NCBI RefSeq assembly: GCF_027580225.2 | Contig: NC_073358.2 | Coordinates: forward strand, 32,514,501 to 32,578,500 | DNA: 64,000 nucleotides | Origin: Misgurnus anguillicaudatus | Lineage: Eukaryota; Chordata; Actinopteri; Cypriniformes; Cobitidae | Reading direction: 5' to 3' | Shown here: in pieces, positions 58,120-64,000 of the stretch | Position numbering within the stretch: the first letter of the stretch is position 1 | Layout of the letters: each line of letters begins with the position of its first letter | Notes under the pieces: model-generated | Databases searched by the model: none | What the model was told of the DNA's origin: nothing | Seen by the model: the letters and a program-made list of their open reading frames with translations, nothing else | Translations under genes and position numbers: made by a program

Positions 58120-59640
58120 CCACATCACAGCATATATTCTCTCTTGAGATGCATTGCGGGAAGAAACAGCGTGCATTTCGCAACCACCCCCTACACTGAT
58201 CTCTTGTAATATCCTCACACACAGCGTTCATTGCTTGGAGCAGGGACTTCTGGTCTTGAGCCCAATGCTCATACACTCTCCACCTCCAAACAGAGAAAAA
58301 CTCCTCAATAGGATTGAGGAAAGGAGGGTTAGGGGCCAGTGAGTCACACCAAAAGCGTTTATGGCAGTTGCAGGCGCCTTTTTTGAATGATATTCTAAAC
58401 GCGCGCTGTTTATGCGCGCCGAGCGCCTTGCGGTTTTTTGCCGCCTGCCGCGCACGCGTTTTTGAAGGAGCGCTGAGAGCGGAGAAGCACCCGACGTCAT
58501 TCGAGTGTTTCCATTGTCCAATCGAATGAGGGGAGAGGCGGGCCTTACGTTGTGGTGAGGGAAGTTTACAGTTGCTTTGAAGAACCGGACTCCACTCGCT
58601 CACTCTCTCCTGCGTGTTTGTGCACCTCTCATCCTCAAACAAGGTCAGAGCAAGTGCCGTCTTTTTAAAGTTTCTGCTAATATGACAGTTAACAGCAAAA
58701 GAGCGCTCATGCTTCAATATTTGATTGACAAGACAGCTGACTCGGTGGTTGCTTAGCAATATGAAAAGCCGCGTCGCACTGCTCTTTTTTTTTAAAGGCA
58801 GTGCGTCTGCACCTTGCGTTTGCAAGCGTTTACAGCGCTGTTGGTGTGACTGGCCCCTTAGGGGGTAGGAACACCATGACCATCCTTGGATGAGTGGTGA
58901 ACCAGTCCCTGATGAGCGGGCCAGGGTGGAAATTCACATTGTCCCATACAATGACATATTGTGGTAGGTGAGGCCCTATGAGACCTCTCTCATTTTCAGG
59001 GATCAAATCAAAATAAAGGCGGTCTAAGAGGATGACGAGTTTCTGTGTATTGTATGGGCCAAGACTGGGGATGTGAGTGGACACACCATTCTCAGATATG
59101 GCAGCACACATGGTTATATTGCCCCCTCGCTGGTCTGGGACATCCACCGTGGCACGAGGGCCAATAATATTACGGCCACGTCTTCGGCGCTTGGCCAGGT
59201 TGAAGCCAGCTTCATCCACAAACACGAGGATGTGAGGGGTCTTGTTTCCTTCCAATGCCATTATTCTGTACAATAGCGTAAAAAAAGAAAACATCACATC
59301 AGTCATACAGAAGAGTCATACACTAAAGTTACAGACAATTACATAGGAATGTTTTATGTTCTCCACAAGTTCAATATACTACTGGCCACTACTCCAGTGG
59401 TTCCTATGCAGAGGTACTACAGGGGGTCATTGACTGACTACATACTTGTTTTCTCTGCGGAAGGTTTGGATGATGGAGGAGACTGTAGAGCGAGGCACAT
59501 TAGGCTGCACTCTGCGACCTGCCTCCGCCATTGTGAGGCCATGGTTGATGACATGGTCAACAATTGTGGTCCGAATTTCATCTAGGCATGGTCAGCATGG
59601 TGTCTTAGTGCTCCTTGTCCTCTTCCCCCTATTCCACCAC
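58120..59640 (-). pseudogene. IS630/Tc1-like (DDE_3) transposase, interrupted
   Basis: Read on the minus strand from about 59640: a helix-turn-helix region (AGRRVQPNVPRSTVSSII type, with frame damage), then FVDEAGFNL (first Asp), AAISENGVS, VWDNVNFH (second Asp) and, after removing the insertion at 58332-58857, PFLNPIEEFF (Glu), about 35 residues beyond the second Asp. The C-terminus ARCFFPQC..RENI.CDVDENL follows. This family of eukaryotic IS630-like transposases is abundant in fish. The N-terminal third has stops and the core is split, so it is inactive. Codon-level conservation of the core suggests a fairly young copy. Confidence 0.8.
58332..58857. mobile_element. 526-bp PIF/Harbinger-like MITE nested in transposase
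   Basis: Flanked by TTA on both sides (58329-58331, 58858-58860). Ends are GGGGCCAGTGAGTCACACCAA and, inverted, GGGGCCAGTCACACCAA; the left has an extra GAGT. The interior is CpG-rich ('cgcgcgctgtttatgcgcgc'). A 3-base TWA duplication is the PIF/Harbinger habit. Removing the element plus one TTA restores the transposase frame. Confidence 0.8.
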
Positions 59641-59819
59641 CACGCACTCTTACTGCTCCTCTTCTTCTTCCCCCTCCTCCTACTCCCCCTCCTCTTCCTC
59701 GAGCAGGAACTTGGCCAGGTGCCTCCATGTTCAGAAATTGAACTGGTCCTGCATGTTCAAGCTATTTACATACATGTTAGGTAACATTCATTCATGGACA
59801 GCGCCTGTCAGGTAACTAA

Positions 59820-61394
59820 ATCTACTGTTTGATTGGTCATCTTAGATGTGTGAAACTCCTCATTTGTTAGTCAAGTTCTAGTTTCACCTGAATGTCAACT
59901 GCTGTAATAAATGTATCAAATGTTTCAAGGATTCATACATTGTATTCATGGTATTATGTTTTTATGTTCTATGACTAATTTTGACAATTGAACAGACTAT
60001 TGTGCATGTGATGGCTTATACAATGAAATGACGCTGACATGTTTTGGAGCGAACAACCATTAGACTGAGAATCAACAATCAGTTTAGATCAACAAGATCT
60101 ATTCACTTGGAAATTATGCTAAATGTAGGCAACTGTACTTAATCATTTGCAAAGATGTACTAATATATTGAGACATGTACTTAGACATTTGCAATTTGAT
60201 GAAATTAATGAGTTTTAAAGTTTATGGAGACTATCAAGTCTTACCCAGCTTAGACCTGTACACGGGTTTCCTGTTTACAAACATTACAGGGTGCGTGCGC
60301 ATCCTAGAGGCAGAAAGAGCTGATCCGCCACTGCAACTGGTATGTTAAACATCAGCACCCAGCACTGGCTCTGTTGGTACAATTAACCATTCAACAACTC
60401 CTTGGCATTTTGAATTACAGACACCGCTACTAGCCTACAACACGAGAAATGTCTCTTCTTTCTGGCGCTCGGTTGCGTGTGCAAGCAGTGATGACATCAC
60501 CGAGACATCCATGTATGATGTCTTGACATGCCAAAACATCTTGAAACTCTTTCTAGAGAATTTAAGTGTCTACACCAGGGGTGTCAAACATACTGCCCAT
60601 GGGCCAAACACGACCCACAAAGGTGTCCAATCTGTCCCGCACAATGATTTATACAGTTTATTAAATATTACATTCATCTTAAATTAAGTTAAATGAAGGC
60701 TTTCCACTCCAAGACCAGTGTATTTTTTACAGATATAAATGTTTGTATTTTTGTGTATATTTTTATTGTACATTATGAGTGTGTGAGTATGTCAATGTTT
60801 CTGAGAATTTATGAAATTTAGTGTTCACAGAGCCGTGTTTTTCTTCCTAAATAATGTAGACAATTTTTACTCCAGATTGTCTGCCAAAACTCACATAAGG
60901 GTCATCCATGATTGCAGTCTCCCCTCGCCTTTAGGAAGCCATAACATTTGTTATTTTTTTTACGAGGTATTTGTTCCAGATTTCAGCCACTAGTTAGACC
61001 ATTAAACAAACATAGACAGGACGTTAAGTTATGCCAAGAGGCGTAACTGCTACAACTCACGTGCGTCCGATGCAGGCTCTATACACCTTTTGAAGTAGTA
61101 TGAGTCATATGAAAAGCAAATCTGATTCATGGCTGCTGGTGGACTTTCCAACCCTGAGGTGATTTAGGATTTTTTCCCTCAGTGAATGTTGTTTACTGAT
61201 ATTTACAGTGAATGTGGCTGTATGATGTGATGTGGAATGCTATTTACATTACATCATACAGCCATGCCCTTACCTACCAAGTGATTATCCCTCCTCTCCA
61301 TGTTCCTATTATATGTTGTCTTTTCATTTAATTTTCACCATGTCTGATCAGTATAAGTAGAGACATAAAATAAGGACCAGTATAATGTTACCTC
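59820..61394. other. Gene-free stretch with repeat scraps
   Basis: AT-rich, no exon recognised. 'caggggtgtcaaacatactgcccat' type sequence at 60586-60625 is a common fish repeat terminus. 'gtgatgtaatgtaaat' palindromic sequence occurs near 61220-61260. Short open frames are not convincing. Confidence 0.45.
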
Positions 61395-64000
61395 CCTGTA
61401 GTTCCCTTTCAATACGGTTCACTTCGCATTGCGTCACTCCGTGATTGAAGCCTATTGTTTACGTCTGTAAAAATTACAGACCAATGGTGTTCGAACCCGC
61501 AATAGGGCTTACGCTCTATATAAGCGTGGATTAGAACGCCATTTCGCTAATTTATTTCTACTTCAGCACGATTCTCTCGCTGCTCCTAGAGAAGCTCTAC
61601 TTTGCCGTCAAATTTAGCCCTGTAGCGGATTCCACGCCTAGCGGATTCCACGCCTAGCATCTTCCTCTGCCTGCTTTCCGGCAGATAAAGAAAGAGCGAA
61701 TTTCCTCTAAAAGAGCATTTCCTATGCGCGTTGTAAAATGTTGCGTCTGCATTGTGGCTCGTGCTGAGTCCCTTTGCCCATGGAGGACCGTCATTTGAAG
61801 TGCGTCACCTGCCTGGGTCCTGCTCATGCTGAGTCTGCCCTCGACGGAGCTCCTTCCCCTCTCCGTGCTGCATGCCCCTACCAGAAAGGCAGCCCGAGAC
61901 CGAGTACACGCTGGCTCATCCCCCTCGTGCTCTGTCTCCCCGCCGCCAGCCTGTCACTTTTGTCCAGGAAGACCAGCGCCCCCTGCCGGCGCCAGTGACA
62001 TGGTCTTCTTTGGCGTTGAGGACGCTCTCGATGTGTCATCCTCAGAGGAACTGGAGGATTGGGTGGCTTCGGATGAGGATGCCGCTGCTGCAGAAGAGCC
62101 CAGTGAGACATGTCCCAGCCTGACTCTGAGCTTGTGCGGATTCTCACCAAGGCTACAGCAGAGCTTGGTCTTTAATGGTTGCCACTGTCAGAGCCAGAGC
62201 ACAGCCGTCTGGATGAGTGGTTTCTCCAGCCGGGAGACCGTCATACAACTTGTCAACGACAAGGACCGTTTTTCCTGGGAGGTCCACCAGGAGCTCACAA
62301 GTCTTGGTGTGCTCCACACTCCACCCGAGCACAAAGCCCTGTCTCCCAGATCCTGTCGGTGGTGGACGGTGCAGACAATCACGGCTACTCCAAGCTGACC
62401 CTCGCTCAAAGAATCAGTTGCGGCTAACCTCTGCCCTTCGTCAGCAGTCGGCTGGCTTGCTAAATCCAGCCACCCTTCTAAGCCCTGCCGTGTGACTTCC
62501 TCTCTGGCTGCTAAGTCATACTCCTCTGACCGTCACGCAGCATTGGCTCTCCACACAATGGCATTCTGCAAGTGTACCAAGCCAAGCTCCTCCTAGATAT
62601 GGATGAGTCGGGCACCAATCCAGCCGTCATCAAAGAGCTGCGCAGCGCTCGCTACAGACCTGGCACTTCACACCACCAAGACTGCCACCCAAGCCGTAGG
62701 AAGAGCTATGGCTTGCCTAGTCATCCTGAAGAGGCACCTGTGGGTTAACCAGACATCAAGGACGCAGACTGTGTTGCTCTCATCGACTCCCCTGTGTCAC
62801 CGTCGGGTCTGTTCGGTTCCGCAGAAGAGGGTTTTACTCAGGGCTTCACGGATGCTCACAAAAGCTTAGACCCAGAGATCTGTGACATAGAACACATCCT
62901 CTCCTTTCTACAGGAGTTATTGGATGACGGTTGCGCGCCCTCTAAAAACGTAAAGTCTATGCAGCGGCGATTGCAGCGAAACACACTCCGATAGCTGGTC
63001 TCACAATTGGAAAACATGACCTCGTCATTAAATTCCTAAAACTGCGCCCGCCGGCTTAACCCGCCACGACCTCAAACGGTTCTGCTCTGGGATCAATCCA
63101 CGGTCCTGAAAGCTTTACGGTGTTCTCCCTTCAAACCGCTCGAACAGACGAACTTACGAGCCCTCTCTTTTAAAACTGTTCTCCTTCTTGCTTTAGCATC
63201 TGTTAAACAAGTAGGCGATTTACACGCTTTCTCCATCGACCCATCTTGTCTCGAATTCAGTCCTAACGATAGCAAAGCAATCCTTAAATGGTAAATGGAG
63301 AGCGGGTTACATTCCTAAAGTTTTATCTACGCCATTCAGGGTTCAGGTGTTCTCTCTACTCGCTCTCGCACCGGCAGACAGCGAACCCTCCCTGCCCTGT
63401 CAGAGCGCTAAGAATTTACACAAGCCGCTCTGCCGCTTTTTGTATGTCAGACCAGCTGTTTATGAGCTTCGCAGATCACTCTATGGGTATGCCGGTTACT
63501 AACCAGCATCTATTTATATGGATCGTCGAGGCTATCTTTCTGCCGTACTCCTCCCTGAATGAGCAATGTCCACTCGTGTCAGAGCGCACTCTACGTGGAG
63601 TATGGCTGCATCTTGGGCTTGGTCTACAGGGATTTCCATCTTTGACATTTGCAACGCGGCCAACTGGTCTTTCCCTACAAGCGCAGGGTCTGTCTGCTGA
63701 AACTAACACACACGCCACGCATAACTGTGCACTCATTGATTTCACCTGTATGCCTGCTGTTGTATTAATGTATGTGTCACAGTGCGTTCGGTTAGCTCAC
63801 CGTCATACTCTCTTTTGTATAACACTTTACTGCACGTTTAGTGAACTCGCCGTCTTACCTTCTGTTACACATACACACCTGCGGTGCGCTCTGGGAACCC
63901 GCCGGCTTATATATTACTATTTGTGACATTGCGGTGCATTAAAGGATTCACCTGAATGCGTGTCATTATGTTCATATGGTGCTTTTACTCAGGCTTCAGC
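61395..64000 (+). mobile_element. DIRS-type retroelement, internally deleted, truncated by window end
   Basis: A terminal-repeat-like start 'agttccctttcaatacggtt' (about 61400) is followed by a DIRS gag-like region: HLKCVTCLGPAHAESAL (61795 onward), HSRLDEWFLQPG in a shifted frame (62200), SPSGLFGSAEEGF (62795). It then jumps directly to tyrosine-recombinase-like sequence: LSFLQELLDDG (62905), SCLEFSPNDSKAIL (63245) and the HST-W..ASWAWSTGIS..DICNAANW stretch (63580-63670). The reverse transcriptase and RNase H block is absent. Several frameshifts and an Arg-to-Trp change in the recombinase HxxR box mark it as inactive. The right terminal repeat is outside the window. Confidence 0.8.

Noticed and set aside
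59446..59784. 112-codon + strand frame rich in Leu and Phe
   Set aside because: It is the antisense of the N-terminal region of the minus-strand transposase, including its acidic low-complexity stretch.
63288..63926. 212-codon open frame near the right edge
   Set aside because: It only partly follows the DIRS recombinase frame and switches to a wrong frame; it is part of a degraded retroelement, not a cellular gene.
55007..64000. Further sh3glb2 exons (rest of BAR and SH3 domain)
   Set aside because: No sequence resembling the following endophilin B exons was found by eye; they probably lie beyond the window.

Overview
The window is vertebrate nuclear DNA, most likely from a teleost and probably a cyprinid-like fish. 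Genes are split into small exons with GT-AG junctions. Encoded proteins match vertebrate families. Introns are packed with short inverted-repeat DNA transposons, Tc1/mariner, hAT, PIF/Harbinger-like and piggyBac-like remnants, and a DIRS-type retroelement. There is no bacterial-style gene organisation, and nearly all long open frames outside the exons described here are chance or transposon-derived.

Four genes lie in a row on the + strand. eeig1/fam102a (2449-14735, first exon outside the window) is followed by a 3.5 kb 3' UTR. dpm2 (19445-21258) encodes the small regulatory subunit of dolichol-phosphate-mannose synthase. pip5kl1 (23298-31941) encodes a PIP5K-like scaffold/kinase and is complete in ten coding exons. 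sh3glb2 (33674-55006 and beyond) encodes endophilin B2; five BAR-domain exons are present and the rest lies past the right edge. From memory, the human orthologues lie in the 9q34.11 region, so this looks like a conserved vertebrate syntenic block. The four genes do not form a pathway; they touch membrane biology in different ways (C2-domain protein, ER glycosylation, phosphoinositide kinase-like scaffold, membrane curvature).

Region by region: 1-2448 is an eeig1 intron with a foldback element and a MITE. 2449-18240 is eeig1, with two copies of a roughly 900 bp foldback family in its introns, a 1.1 kb foldback and a TTAA-flanked element. 18240-23300 holds dpm2, several MITEs and a Tc1 scrap. 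23300-32000 is pip5kl1, with a 600 bp array of a 20 bp unit in one intron. 32000-33670 is a short intergenic stretch with a MITE nested in another MITE. 33670-55006 is the 5' half of sh3glb2, whose introns are largely transposon debris. 55006-64000 is intron or flank containing a THAP-like scrap, an IS630/Tc1-like transposase interrupted by a 526 bp insertion with an exact 3 bp duplication, and an internally deleted DIRS element running off the right edge.

No clearly new gene system was found. The most useful observations are precise: a 12-base in-frame candidate microexon in sh3glb2, an abnormal sh3glb2 exon-5 acceptor in a GA run, a CT microsatellite serving as polypyrimidine tract for a 30-base exon, target-site-defined nested insertions, a 74 bp TTAA-flanked mini-element in dpm2, and a long disordered insert in the fish PIP5KL1 kinase-like domain. 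Family matches are from memory, and exon borders were read by eye.
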